From CALIZF01 sp046292445 (GTDB taxonomy: Bacteria; Pseudomonadota; Alphaproteobacteria; Rhodobacterales; Rhodobacteraceae): DNA of 16,646 nt. The stretch is from positions 1 through 16,646 of the forward strand of contig JBKBQT010000045.1 in the NCBI GenBank assembly GCA_046292445.1, given 5' to 3'. The position numbers and the translations under genes are program-made. Positions 6,588 through 14,226 of this stretch are shown here, piece after piece. Numbering within the stretch: position 1 is the stretch's first letter; the number at the start of each line of letters is the position of its first letter. The notes beneath the pieces are model-generated. The model saw nothing but the letters and a program-made list of their open reading frames with translations, was not told where the DNA came from and searched no databases.

Positions 6588-7906
6588 GCCGCTGCCGCGA
6601 TCAGGTGGAAGAAGCTGCCGGTGACGCGGCCGCGGCGCGATCCGGTCTCGGGCACGGCGGTGCCGGTGGCATCCACCACCTCGGCCAGCGGCGGATCGGG
6701 CTGGGCAAGGATCGTGGCATAGTGGAACTCGTGCCCGCGCAGCCGCGCGCCCGCCGGCCATCCCGGCATCGCTGCCCGCAGGGTTGCCAGCCGGTAGCCC
6801 AGATGCATCCGCCGCCGGGCAAAGGATGTCTCGAGCCCGAGAAGCCCCGCCATCGCGTGGCGGGTGCCGGCCGCATCCTCGAGCCCCGCGCCAAGCGCCA
6901 TGTAGCCGCCGCATTCGCCGTGCACGGGCCGCGTTTGGGCAAAGCGGCAGAGCCCCGCGCGAAACCGCGCCGCCGCCGCAAGCCGCCCGGCATGAAGCTC
7001 GGGATAGCCGCCCGGCAGCCAGCAGACATCGGCGCTGTCGTCGGGCGCCTCGTCGGCGAGGGGCGAAAAGGGCAGGATCTCTGCGCCCGCCGCGCGCCAT
7101 CCGGCCACAAGATGCGGATAGATGAAGGAGAACGCCGCATCGCGCGCTAGCGCGATGCGTTGCCCGGGCGCAGGCGGCAGGGGGCGCGCGTCGCGGGCTG
7201 GCGCCGGGCCGGACCGCGCCGCCGCGATCAGCCCCTCGCAATCCACATGGGCGGCGACCAGCGCCGCGGCCTCGGCGACCCGTGCGGCGAGCGCGCCCTG
7301 TTCCTCGGCCTGCACGAGGCCGAGGTGGCGTTCGGGCATGGTCAGACCGGCCGTCCGCGGCAAGGCACCGAACAGCCGCAGGCCCGCTGCCTCCATGCCT
7401 GCGCGCACGAGCGCCTCATGCCGGGGCGAGGCCGTGCGGTTCAGGATCACCCCCGCCACCTCCAGCCCGGGGCGGAAGCGGGCAAGCCCCTGCGCCACCG
7501 CCGCCGCGGTCTGCGCCTGCCCCGCCGGGTCGAGCACCAGCACCACCGGCCAGCCCATCGCCTGCGCCACCTCGGCGCTTGCCCCCGTGCCCCATGCGCC
7601 CGGCTGCGCCACGCCGTCGAACAGGCCCATCGAGCCCTCGGCCAGCACGAGATCGGCGCCCGCGGCGGCCTCGGCGATGCGCGCGATCAGGCCCTGCGGC
7701 ATCGCCCAGCTGTCGAGGTTGAACGACGCCCGTCCCGTCGCTGCGCGGTGAAAGCCCGGGTCGATGTAGTCGGGGCCGGACTTGAAGCCCTGGACGACCA
7801 GCCCGCGATCCACGAACGCACGCGCAAGCCCCAGCATCAGCGTGGTCTTGCCCGTGCCCGAGGCCGGGGCGGCCAGCATCAGGCCGGGGGGCAGGGGCGC
7901 GGTCAT
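6584..7906 (-). CDS. cobB: Hydrogenobyrinic acid a,c-diamide synthase CobB
   Basis: CobB amidates the a and c side chains of hydrogenobyrinic acid using glutamine and ATP, the last step before cobalt insertion in the aerobic pathway. The 440 residues comprise an N-terminal dethiobiotin-synthetase-like ATPase domain and a C-terminal class I glutamine amidotransferase domain. Visible are the P-loop PASGTGKTTLMLG (residues 14-26), KSGPDYIDPGFH near 42, LAEGSMGLFDG near 88, the amidotransferase WLPGGYPELHAGRLA near 296, and the nucleophile Cys332 in HGECGGYMALG. His434 in TGSFFHLI completes the family pattern. The start at 7906 makes an ATGA overlap with the cobM stop; the longer open frame upstream is a shadow of cobM. 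Its stop overlaps the cobA start in the same way. Confidence 0.96.
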   Translation of the reverse strand: MTAPLPPGLMLAAPASGTGKTTLMLGLARAFVDRGLVVQGFKSGPDYIDPGFHRAATGRASFNLDSWAMPQGLIARIAEAAAGADLVLAEGSMGLFDGVAQPGAWGTGASAEVAQAMGWPVVLVLDPAGQAQTAAAVAQGLARFRPGLEVAGVILNRTASPRHEALVRAGMEAAGLRLFGALPRTAGLTMPERHLGLVQAEEQGALAARVAEAAALVAAHVDCEGLIAAARSGPAPARDARPLPPAPGQRIALARDAAFSFIYPHLVAGWRAAGAEILPFSPLADEAPDDSADVCWLPGGYPELHAGRLAAAARFRAGLCRFAQTRPVHGECGGYMALGAGLEDAAGTRHAMAGLLGLETSFARRRMHLGYRLATLRAAMPGWPAGARLRGHEFHYATILAQPDPPLAEVVDATGTAVPETGSRRGRVTGSFFHLIAAAA

Positions 7907-8685
7907 CGGCGGTCCGGCGCGCCCCGCGCCGCCGCGCCGGGGCGGAAGCGGCGGTCGTAGTCGGCGGCGTAGAGGCGCGAGGCGGCGAAGTCCTCGGCCC
8001 CGAGCGTGCGCCCGACAAGGATGAGGGCCGTGCGCTCCATCTCGGCCCCGAGCGCCGGCTCGAGCGTGGCGAGCGTGGCGCGCACCACCCGTTCGTCCGG
8101 CCAGCTCGCGCGCCAGACCACCGCCACCGGGCAATCGGGGCCGTAATGGGGCAGAAGCTCGGCCACCACCCGGTCGAGCACATGCACCGACAGGTGAATT
8201 GCAAGCACCGCGCCGGTGGCGGCGAAGGCGGCAAGCCGCTCGCCCTCGGGCATCGCCGAGGCGCGGCCCGGCGTGCGCGTCAGCACCACCGATTGCGCCA
8301 GCCCCGGCAGCGTCAGTTCGGCGCCGAGGCTTGCCGCGGCGGCGGCGAAGGCGGGCACGCCGGGCGTGACGGTGCAGGGTATGCCGAGGGCGCGCAGGCG
8401 GCGCAGCTGCTCGCCCATGGCCGACCAGATCGAGAGATCGCCCGAGTGCAGCCGTGCGACGTCAAGCCCCGCGGCATGGGCGGCCGCAATCTCGGCAATG
8501 ATCTGCTCGAGGTCGAGCGGCGCGGTATTCACGATCCGCGCGCCCGGCGGGCAATGGGCCAGCACGCCTTCGGGCACGAGCGAGCCGGCAAAGAGGCAGA
8601 CGGGGCAGGCCGCGATCAGGTCGCGACCGCGCAGGGTAAGAAGGTCGGGCGCGCCGGGCCCGGCGCCAATGAAATGCACGGTCAT
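7903..8685 (-). CDS. cobM: Precorrin-4 C11-methyltransferase CobM
   Basis: CobM methylates C11 of precorrin-4 with S-adenosylmethionine, giving precorrin-5. The 260-residue length matches the CobM/CbiF family. Characteristic segments are VHFIGAGPGAPDLLTLRG at the N-terminus, CLFAGSLVPEGVLAHCP after it (typical of this methylase subfamily), LHSGDLSIWSAMGEQ near residue 80, and TPGVPAFAAAAASLGAELTLP near 107. Later blocks include VVLTRTPGRASAMP and AIHLSVHVLDRVVAEL. The gene overlaps cobE upstream and cobB downstream by 4-bp ATGA junctions, so it is probably translated by reinitiation within the operon. The C-terminus ends in an Arg/Ala/Gly-rich tail of no known role. Confidence 0.96.
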   Translation of the reverse strand: MTVHFIGAGPGAPDLLTLRGRDLIAACPVCLFAGSLVPEGVLAHCPPGARIVNTAPLDLEQIIAEIAAAHAAGLDVARLHSGDLSIWSAMGEQLRRLRALGIPCTVTPGVPAFAAAAASLGAELTLPGLAQSVVLTRTPGRASAMPEGERLAAFAATGAVLAIHLSVHVLDRVVAELLPHYGPDCPVAVVWRASWPDERVVRATLATLEPALGAEMERTALILVGRTLGAEDFAASRLYAADYDRRFRPGAAARGAPDRR

Positions 8686-9047
8686 CGCGGGTCTCCTTCG
8701 GCGATGGCGCAGGTCGCCAGCCCGCAGGGCGAGACCTGACGCCCCGCGACCAGCCGCGCACCCGGACCGGCCGCGGCAAGGGCGGCGGCCTCGGCAAGGC
8801 TCTGCCCGCCGTAGCGGGCCGGAACCCGCGCCGAAGGCGTGGCGTGGGCGGCGAGCAAGGCGGCGAGCGGGACGGCGCGCGCGGGCAGGCCGAGCTGCGC
8901 GGCAAGCCCGGCAAAGGCCGGGTGGGCGGCCCTGTCGGCGGCGGTGGCCAGCGCCAGCACGCCCTCCGCCCCCCCGGCAGCCGCAAGTGCGGCCAACAGC
9001 GCCCGGGGCGTCGCCGCCGCGCGGAAACCGAAGCCTGCCACCTTCAT
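8682..9047 (-). CDS. cobE: CobE, small protein related to the CbiG C-terminal domain
   Basis: A 121-residue protein of the CobE/CbiG C-terminal family. CobE is part of the aerobic cobalamin gene set but its exact biochemical role is poorly defined; the related domain in CbiG acts in the anaerobic pathway. The sequence shows the family start VAGFGFRAAATPRALLAAL (other members read GxGxR), an ALATAADRAAHPAFAGLAAQ block where others have a Lys-containing LAT..dK, a TPSARVPARYGGQSLAEAAAL block (the typical S-V-A/S-EAAAL element), and a C-terminal GLATCAIAEG. The start at 9047 gives an ATGA overlap with the cobL stop, and its end overlaps the cobM start in the same way. Confidence 0.88.
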   Translation of the reverse strand: MKVAGFGFRAAATPRALLAALAAAGGAEGVLALATAADRAAHPAFAGLAAQLGLPARAVPLAALLAAHATPSARVPARYGGQSLAEAAALAAAGPGARLVAGRQVSPCGLATCAIAEGDPR

Positions 9048-10225
9048 CGCGTCACGCTCCACTGCACCACCGGCCGCTGCGGCACCCAGCCGGTCAGTCG
9101 CCCGAGCGGCGCCGCCTCGGCCAGATCGAGCCGCAGAAGCCGCCCGCCCCGGGCGCCCTGCCAGCGCGACAGCAGCGCCTCGGTCTCGAGCGTCACCGCG
9201 TTGGCCACCAGACGCCCGCCCGTGGGCAGCGCGTCCCAGACGGCGGCCAGCACCGCCTCGCTCGCGCCGCCGCCGAGGAACACCGCCGCCGGCGCAGGCA
9301 GGGCCGCGATGGCCTCCGGCGCGCGCCCCGCGATGGCGGTCAGCCGATGATCGACGCCGAAGGCCTCGGCGTTGCGGCGGACATGCGCCAGCCGGTCGGG
9401 GCGCGGCTCGACAGCCAGCGCCCGCCCGCCGGCAAGGCACCACTCGACCGAGACCGAGCCCGAGCCCGCGCCGATGTCCCACAGCAGCGCGCCGGGACGC
9501 GGGGCGAGCGCGCAAAGCGTCACTGCCCGGATCGCGGCGCGGGTGATCTGGCCGTCATGGGCGAAAAGATCGTCGTCAAGCCCGAAGCCGCGCGGCAGGC
9601 CCGGCGCGCCGGCAACCTCGAGCGCCACCGCCACCGGGGCGGTGATGTCCGCAGGCAGCGCATCGGCGCGAGCGTGGCGGATCCGCTCGGCCGGCCCGCC
9701 GAGGCGCTCGAGCACGGCGACGGGGCTGGCGCCGAAACCAAGGCCGCCGAGATAGGCGGCGAAGTCCGCCACCGCCGCCCCGTCGCGCATGAGGCAGATC
9801 AGCCGCGCCCCGCGCGTCAGGTGCGGGCGGGCGCGGGCGAAAGGCTGGGCGTGCAGGCCGAGGCACAGCGTCTCCTCAAGCCGCCAGCCCAGGCGGTTGG
9901 CCGCCAGTGCGAAGGTCGAAGGCGCGGGCAGGCTGATCCACTCGCCGGGGTCGAGCAGCGCGGCAAGGCTGCCGCCCGCCCCGTGCCAGAAGGGATCGCC
10001 CGAGGCGAGCACTGCCACCCGCCGCCCGCGCACCGCCAGGACCGGGGCAGGGTCGAAGGGCACGGGCCAGCGGCGCGCGCGCCCCGCCCCGACCCCTGCC
10101 AGCGCCAGGTGCCGCGCCCCGCCGAAGACGACCTCGGCCGCCCCAAGCCGCGCGCGGCTTGCCTCCGGCAGGCCGGCAAGGCCATCCTCGCCGATGCCGA
10201 TCACCGTGAGCCAGGGCGCCGCCAT
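9044..10225 (-). CDS. cobL: Precorrin-6Y C5,15-methyltransferase (decarboxylating) CobL
   Basis: CobL is a bifunctional enzyme that methylates C5 and C15 of precorrin-6B and decarboxylates the C12 acetate, giving precorrin-8. From the ATG at 10225 it has 393 residues. The N-terminal CbiE-like methylase domain shows WLTVIGIGEDGLAGL (5-19), LASGDPFWHGAGGSL (73-87) and SLPAPSTFALAANRLGW (98-114). The C-terminal CbiT-like Rossmann domain shows HDGQITRAAIRAVTL (223-237) and LLWDIGAGSGSVSVEWCL (247-264). I prefer 10225 because family members begin a few residues before the WLTVIGIG strand. An ATG at 10249 has a better-spaced AAGGA (10258-10262) and would add eight residues, overlapping the start region of cobK on the opposite strand. 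The stop overlaps the cobE start (ATGA). Confidence 0.95.
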   Translation of the reverse strand: MAAPWLTVIGIGEDGLAGLPEASRARLGAAEVVFGGARHLALAGVGAGRARRWPVPFDPAPVLAVRGRRVAVLASGDPFWHGAGGSLAALLDPGEWISLPAPSTFALAANRLGWRLEETLCLGLHAQPFARARPHLTRGARLICLMRDGAAVADFAAYLGGLGFGASPVAVLERLGGPAERIRHARADALPADITAPVAVALEVAGAPGLPRGFGLDDDLFAHDGQITRAAIRAVTLCALAPRPGALLWDIGAGSGSVSVEWCLAGGRALAVEPRPDRLAHVRRNAEAFGVDHRLTAIAGRAPEAIAALPAPAAVFLGGGASEAVLAAVWDALPTGGRLVANAVTLETEALLSRWQGARGGRLLRLDLAEAAPLGRLTGWVPQRPVVQWSVTR

Positions 10226-10247
10226 GACTTCCGCCACCACCTCAGCC

Positions 10248-11003
10248 ATGCCCCGCGTCCTTCTTCTCGGCGGCACGACCGAGGGGGCACGGCTTGCCCG
10301 GGCGCTGGCCGCGGCGGGGATCGACGCGACCTATTCGCTCGCCGGGCGCACGGCCGCGCCGGCGGCGCAACCGCTTCCCACGCGCATCGGCGGCTTCGGG
10401 GGCGCGGCGGGGCTGGCTGCGCATCTGCGCGCCGAGGCGATCAGCCATGTGATCGATGCAACCCATCCCTTCGCCGCGCAGATGCGGCAGAACGCCATCG
10501 ACGCCTGCGCCGAGGCCGGGGTTCCCCTGCTGCGCTTCGACCGGCCGGGCTGGCAGGCACAGCCGGGCGACCGCTGGCAGCGCGTGCCCGACCTTGCGGC
10601 CGCCGCCGCCGCCCTTCCCGAAGCGCCGGCGCGCGTGTTCCTTGCCATCGGCCGGCAGGGGCTGGCCGCCTTCGCCGCCCGTCCGCAGCACCACTATCTG
10701 CTGCGCCTTGTCGATCCGCCGCCGGCCCCGCCGCTGCCCGCCTGCACGGTGATCGTCGCGCGCGGGCCCTTCGATGCGGCGGCCGACCTGGCGCTGATGC
10801 GCACGCATCGCATTACCCATCTCGTGGCCAAGGACGCCGGCGGCGATGGCGCGCGCGCCAAGCTCGACGCCGCGCGGGCGCTCGATCTGCCGGTGATCCT
10901 GATCGACCGGCCCGCCGTTGCGCTGCCCCCGACGGTCGCCCGGGCCGGGTCGGTCGCCGAGGCGATGGCCTGGATCGGTCATCCTGCCGCCCTCGGCGTG
11001 TAG
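10248..11003 (+). CDS. cobK: Precorrin-6A reductase CobK
   Basis: CobK reduces precorrin-6A to precorrin-6B with NADPH. From the ATG at 10248 it encodes 251 residues, the family's usual size. Motifs are MPRVLLLGGTTEGARLARAL at the N-terminus, ISHVIDATHPFAAQMRQNAI (the CobK/CbiJ signature), VFLAIGRQGLAAF in mid-protein, and ITHLVAKDAGGDGARAKLDA toward the C-terminus. An in-frame ATG at 10224 would add eight residues and has a weak AGGG upstream; homology favours 10248. It is the only plus-strand gene of the cluster. Its 5' end faces cobL with 22 bp or less between starts, and its 3' end overlaps the cobJ 3' end by 25 bp. Any promoter for it must lie within cobL coding sequence. Confidence 0.95.
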   Translation: MPRVLLLGGTTEGARLARALAAAGIDATYSLAGRTAAPAAQPLPTRIGGFGGAAGLAAHLRAEAISHVIDATHPFAAQMRQNAIDACAEAGVPLLRFDRPGWQAQPGDRWQRVPDLAAAAAALPEAPARVFLAIGRQGLAAFAARPQHHYLLRLVDPPPAPPLPACTVIVARGPFDAAADLALMRTHRITHLVAKDAGGDGARAKLDAARALDLPVILIDRPAVALPPTVARAGSVAEAMAWIGHPAALGV

Positions 11004-11713
11004 ACGAACCGCCCGACATGCCGCGTCGCACTCGACCCGACGATCACCAGCGTGCGCATGTCGGCCATGTCCGCGCGGGCCTCGGCAAGGGGCACGGTTT
11101 CCACCTGTTCGTCCGGGGTGCCGACGGCGCGGGCGAAGATCACCGGCCGCCCCGGCTCGGCGCCCTCGCGCAGGATCGCAAGCGCGCGGGCAAGGCCCTC
11201 GGGGCGGCTCAGCGACCGCGGGTTGTAGAAGGCCATGACGAAATCGCCCGCGAGTGCGGCGCGGATGCGCCGCGCGATCAGGGCGAAGGGCTTGAGGTTG
11301 TCCGAAAGGTTGATCGCACAGAAATCATGCCCGAGCGGTGCGCCGGCGCGGGCGGCGGCGGCCAGCATCGCGGTGATGCCCGGCAGCACGCGGATGTCGA
11401 GCGCCTGCCAATCGGGCCGGCCCTCAAGCGCCTCGAAGACTGCCGCGGCCATGGCGAACACCCCCGGATCGCCGGACGATACGATGGCGACCTCGCGCCC
11501 CTCGGCCGCCAGCGCGAGGGCTGCGCGCGCGCGGGTCAATTCCTCGCGGTTGTCCGAGGCATGCAGCCTCTGCCCCGGCCGCGGGGTGAGCCGCCCGAGA
11601 TAGGGGCCGTAGCCGAGGATGTCGCCGGCGGCGGCCAGCGCCGCCGACACTTCGGGGGTGATCTGCGCAGCGTCCCCCGGGCCGAGGCCCGCGATGGTCA
11701 GCCGCCCGGTCAT
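10979..11713 (-). CDS. cobJ: Precorrin-3B C17-methyltransferase CobJ
   Basis: CobJ methylates C17 of precorrin-3B and drives ring contraction to precorrin-4. The 244-residue protein is normal length for a single-domain CobJ/CbiH. Motifs are LTIAGLGPGDAAQITPEV at the N-terminus, ILGYGPYLGRL (the YxxY-type block), IVSSGDPGVFAMAAAVFEAL near residue 77, and LPGITAMLAAAARAGAPLGH followed by DFCAINLSDNLKPF. FYNPRSLSRPEGL is also typical of CobJ. The start makes an ATGA overlap with the cobI stop. The 3' end is convergent with cobK and shares 25 bp with it, so a transcript reading on to cobL would cross all of cobK in antisense. Confidence 0.96.
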   Translation of the reverse strand: MTGRLTIAGLGPGDAAQITPEVSAALAAAGDILGYGPYLGRLTPRPGQRLHASDNREELTRARAALALAAEGREVAIVSSGDPGVFAMAAAVFEALEGRPDWQALDIRVLPGITAMLAAAARAGAPLGHDFCAINLSDNLKPFALIARRIRAALAGDFVMAFYNPRSLSRPEGLARALAILREGAEPGRPVIFARAVGTPDEQVETVPLAEARADMADMRTLVIVGSSATRHVGRFVYTPRAAG

Positions 11714-12447
11714 TCCGCCGCCTCCGGCCGCCGGCCCTGCCCGTGCACGAGGACAAGCGCAAAATAGGGGCAGTCGGCATCGTCCACCACGGCGAGCGGG
11801 GCGATGCGCTCGCCGGGCATCGTGCCGCGCTCGACCAGCCAAGCCGCACCCAGCCGCCCGGCCCGGGCGAGCGCGCGGCGCACCTTGGGCAGGTTGCGCC
11901 CGGTCTTCATCACCACAAGCGCATCGGCCCGGGTCATGTGGGCGACAAGCGCATCCTCGTCCATGGTGCCCATGAGCACCGTGAGGACATCGTCCCCCCA
12001 GGTCATCGGCCGGCCCACGGCCCCCCAGCAGCCGACCATGCCCGGGATGCCCGCGATCACCTCGACGGGCACGCGTCCCTGCAGGCGGATGTGAAGATGC
12101 ATGAAGGAGCCGTAGAAGAACGGGTCGCCCTCGCACAGCACCACCACATCGCCGCCGGCCGTGAGGGCCAGCAGGCGCTCCGCCCAGTGATCGTAGAAGG
12201 CCGTAAGCCGGGCGATGTAGTCCGCGCTGCCGAAGGGCAGTTCGGTGGTAACGGGGTATTCCATGGGGTATTCTGCGACGTCGGGCGCCAGCATCCCCTC
12301 GACGATCCGCCGCGCCTGGCCGGGCCGGCCCGCCTTGCGGAAATAGGCGACCTGCCGCGCCGCGCGGATCGCCCGGTCGGCGCGCACCGACATGAGCTCG
12401 GGGTCGCCCGGCCCGAGGCCCGCGCAGATGATCCGCCCCGCCGTCAT
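11710..12447 (-). CDS. cobI: Precorrin-2 C20-methyltransferase CobI
   Basis: CobI methylates C20 of precorrin-2 to give precorrin-3A, the first committed corrin step after CobA. The 245-residue length fits. Motifs are IICAGLGPGDPELMSVRADR at the N-terminus, AYFRKAGRPGQARRI, VVLCEGDPFFYGSFMHLHIR around residues 101-120, and VIAGIPGMVGCWGAVGRPM after it. A C-terminal MKTGRNLPKVRRAL block also occurs in CobI/CbiL. ATGA overlaps join it to cobH upstream and cobJ downstream. The start at 12447 is fixed by the overlap and by the usual position of the glycine-rich loop. Confidence 0.96.
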   Translation of the reverse strand: MTAGRIICAGLGPGDPELMSVRADRAIRAARQVAYFRKAGRPGQARRIVEGMLAPDVAEYPMEYPVTTELPFGSADYIARLTAFYDHWAERLLALTAGGDVVVLCEGDPFFYGSFMHLHIRLQGRVPVEVIAGIPGMVGCWGAVGRPMTWGDDVLTVLMGTMDEDALVAHMTRADALVVMKTGRNLPKVRRALARAGRLGAAWLVERGTMPGERIAPLAVVDDADCPYFALVLVHGQGRRPEAAE

Positions 12448-13073
12448 TCGCGCGGCCCCGCCAGCGCGTTGACGGCCGCGACCGTCACCGCCGACCCGCC
12501 CAGCCGCCCCTCGACCACCAGCGCCGGCGCAGGCGCGGCCGCGATCAGCGCCGCCTTGCTCTCGGCCGCCCCGACAAAGCCCACCGGACAGCCGATGATC
12601 GCCGCCGGGCGCGGGCAGGCCGGATCCTCGAGCATGTTCAGAAGGTGAAACAGCGCCGTCGGCGCGTTGCCGATCGCCACCACCGCGCCGGCAAGATGCG
12701 ACCGCCAGAGTTCGAGCGCGGCGGCGGATCGGGTCGTGCCGAGGCGGGCGGCAAGCGCGGGCACCTCGGGGGACTGCAGGGTGCAGATCACCGCATTGCC
12801 GGCGGGCAGGCGCGCGCGGGTGATGCCCTCGCTCACCATCCGCGCATCGCAGAGGATCGGCGCGCCGGCCGCCAGCGCCGCCCGTGCCGCCTCTGCCATG
12901 CCGGGGGTGAAGCGGATGGCGCGCGCAAGCCCGACCATGCCCGCGGCATGGATCATCCGCACGGCGACAACCTCTTCCTCGGGGGTGAAGCGCGCCAGAT
13001 CCGCCTCGGCGCGGATGATGGCAAAGCTCTGGCGGTAGATCGCTGCGGCATCGGTCTCATAGCGGTGCGGCAT
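12444..13073 (-). CDS. cobH: Precorrin-8X methylmutase CobH
   Basis: CobH moves the C11 methyl group to C12, converting precorrin-8 to hydrogenobyrinic acid, the first stable pink corrinoid of the pathway. The 209-residue length is standard. The catalytic histidine is visible as His42 in VRMIHAAGMVG. Other family blocks are SFAIIRAEADLARF near the N-terminus, ILCDARMVSEGITRARLPAG around 73-92, AVVAIGNAPTALFHLL in the C-terminal half, and IIGCPVGFVGAAESK after it. A GGAG at 13081-13084 lies 7 bp before the ATG at 13073. The start lies within the end of cobG (17-bp overlap), and the stop overlaps cobI by ATGA. Confidence 0.97.
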   Translation of the reverse strand: MPHRYETDAAAIYRQSFAIIRAEADLARFTPEEEVVAVRMIHAAGMVGLARAIRFTPGMAEAARAALAAGAPILCDARMVSEGITRARLPAGNAVICTLQSPEVPALAARLGTTRSAAALELWRSHLAGAVVAIGNAPTALFHLLNMLEDPACPRPAAIIGCPVGFVGAAESKAALIAAAPAPALVVEGRLGGSAVTVAAVNALAGPRE

Positions 13074-14226
13074 GGGTCAACTCCGGGATCATGCGCAGGA
13101 TCGCGGCGTCGTCGCGTGCAAGCGGCCCGTCGCCCGCGGCGGTGCCGTTGCGGATCACGCGCAGGCCGTCCTGCGTGAAGGTCAGCGTCAGATCGGCCGG
13201 ACGCGGCAGGGCGCAGCCCTTGGCGCAGCCCGCGATGTGCAGCACGCGCCCCGGCGGCGGCAGCAGGACCAGACGCTGCGCCAGCGCCCGCGTCGCACCC
13301 TGCGCCTGCGGGCAGCCGGGCGCGCCGGTGCAGGCGAAGCGGCGGCGGCGCGGATCGTCGGGGGCGAGGATCGCGGAAGGAATCGCCCCGGGGATGGCCG
13401 CCAGCGCGGAAGGGTCGGCGACGCCGGGCAGGTGGAAGGCGCGCCAGGGCGTCAGCCGCAGGCCAGCGGGCGCGCGCTCGGCCAGCGCGCGCAGAGCCTC
13501 GGCCGAGATCAGTCCAAAGTCGAAGGCGACCGTCGGCACCGGGTCGCGGCGCGGCGGATCGGGGGGCACATCGCCGGCCAGCGCGGCGGGCAGCACCGCC
13601 CCGCGCGCGAGGTGGTCGCGCATCCGCCCGCGCCCGTCCGGCCCCGCCCCGCCCGAGGCCACGAACCAGCGCGCCAGCGCCATGGCCGCCGCCGCCGCCC
13701 CGGCCGCATCGACCGCCCGCCCGGTCGCAGCCCCGTCGGCCCGCAGTATTACCGCCCCGGGGGATCGCTCCAACCGGATGTCGGCGCTCGCCTCGGCCAA
13801 CTGCCGCCCGCCGGGCGCAAGATCGAGTGCGAGGCCGAATTTCGCGGGCAGCGCCGGCGCATCCGGCGCCGCCAGCGCCGCGTGCAGCTCCTTCCAGAGC
13901 GCATCCGCCACCGCGGTCGGCGCGATCAGGATGTTCAGCCGCGCCTCGGCCGCGTGCGTCAGACGCGGATCGAGCAGGCCGAGCGCCGCCAGCCCCGCCT
14001 GCAGCGCGGGCAGATCGGCCGCCGCCACGCCGCGCAGCTGCAGGTTGGCGCGCGTGGTCAGCTGCAGGATGCCGCTGCCGAAGCGGCGCGCCAGTTCGGC
14101 AAGCCCCTGCGCTTGCGCGGTCGTCAGGCGGGCGAAAGGCGGACGGATGCGCACCACGAGCCCGTCGCCCGCCGCCATCGGCCGCAAGGCACCCGGGCAC
14201 CAGCCCTGCACGCGCGGCGCGCTCAT
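13057..14226 (-). CDS. cobG: Precorrin-3B synthase CobG (oxygen-dependent)
   Basis: CobG is an Fe-S oxygenase-like enzyme of the sulfite/nitrite reductase superfamily that hydroxylates C20 of precorrin-3A and forms the gamma-lactone of precorrin-3B. The 389-residue protein contains the ferredoxin-like repeat (ILQLTTRANLQLRGV near 53-67) and the 4Fe-4S cluster ligands. These are the CTGAPGCPQA pair, C299 and C305, followed by HIAGCAKGCALP with C334 and C338. The start at 14226 gives an ATGA overlap with the cobN stop; the longer open frame upstream is a shadow of cobN. The middle of the protein is very rich in Ala, Gly and Arg. Its presence, instead of the CobZ flavoprotein some phototrophic Rhodobacter species use, fixes the pathway as the classical aerobic one. 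Confidence 0.95.
   Translation of the reverse strand: MSAPRVQGWCPGALRPMAAGDGLVVRIRPPFARLTTAQAQGLAELARRFGSGILQLTTRANLQLRGVAAADLPALQAGLAALGLLDPRLTHAAEARLNILIAPTAVADALWKELHAALAAPDAPALPAKFGLALDLAPGGRQLAEASADIRLERSPGAVILRADGAATGRAVDAAGAAAAAMALARWFVASGGAGPDGRGRMRDHLARGAVLPAALAGDVPPDPPRRDPVPTVAFDFGLISAEALRALAERAPAGLRLTPWRAFHLPGVADPSALAAIPGAIPSAILAPDDPRRRRFACTGAPGCPQAQGATRALAQRLVLLPPPGRVLHIAGCAKGCALPRPADLTLTFTQDGLRVIRNGTAAGDGPLARDDAAILRMIPELTHAAPL

Noticed and set aside
8216..11767. A 1,183-residue plus-strand open frame spanning five cob genes
   Set aside because: It runs antisense to cobM, cobE, cobL and cobJ and out of frame or partly in frame with cobK. The translation is low-complexity Arg/Ala/Gly/Pro except where it crosses real genes. 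It is a by-product of GC-rich codon usage.
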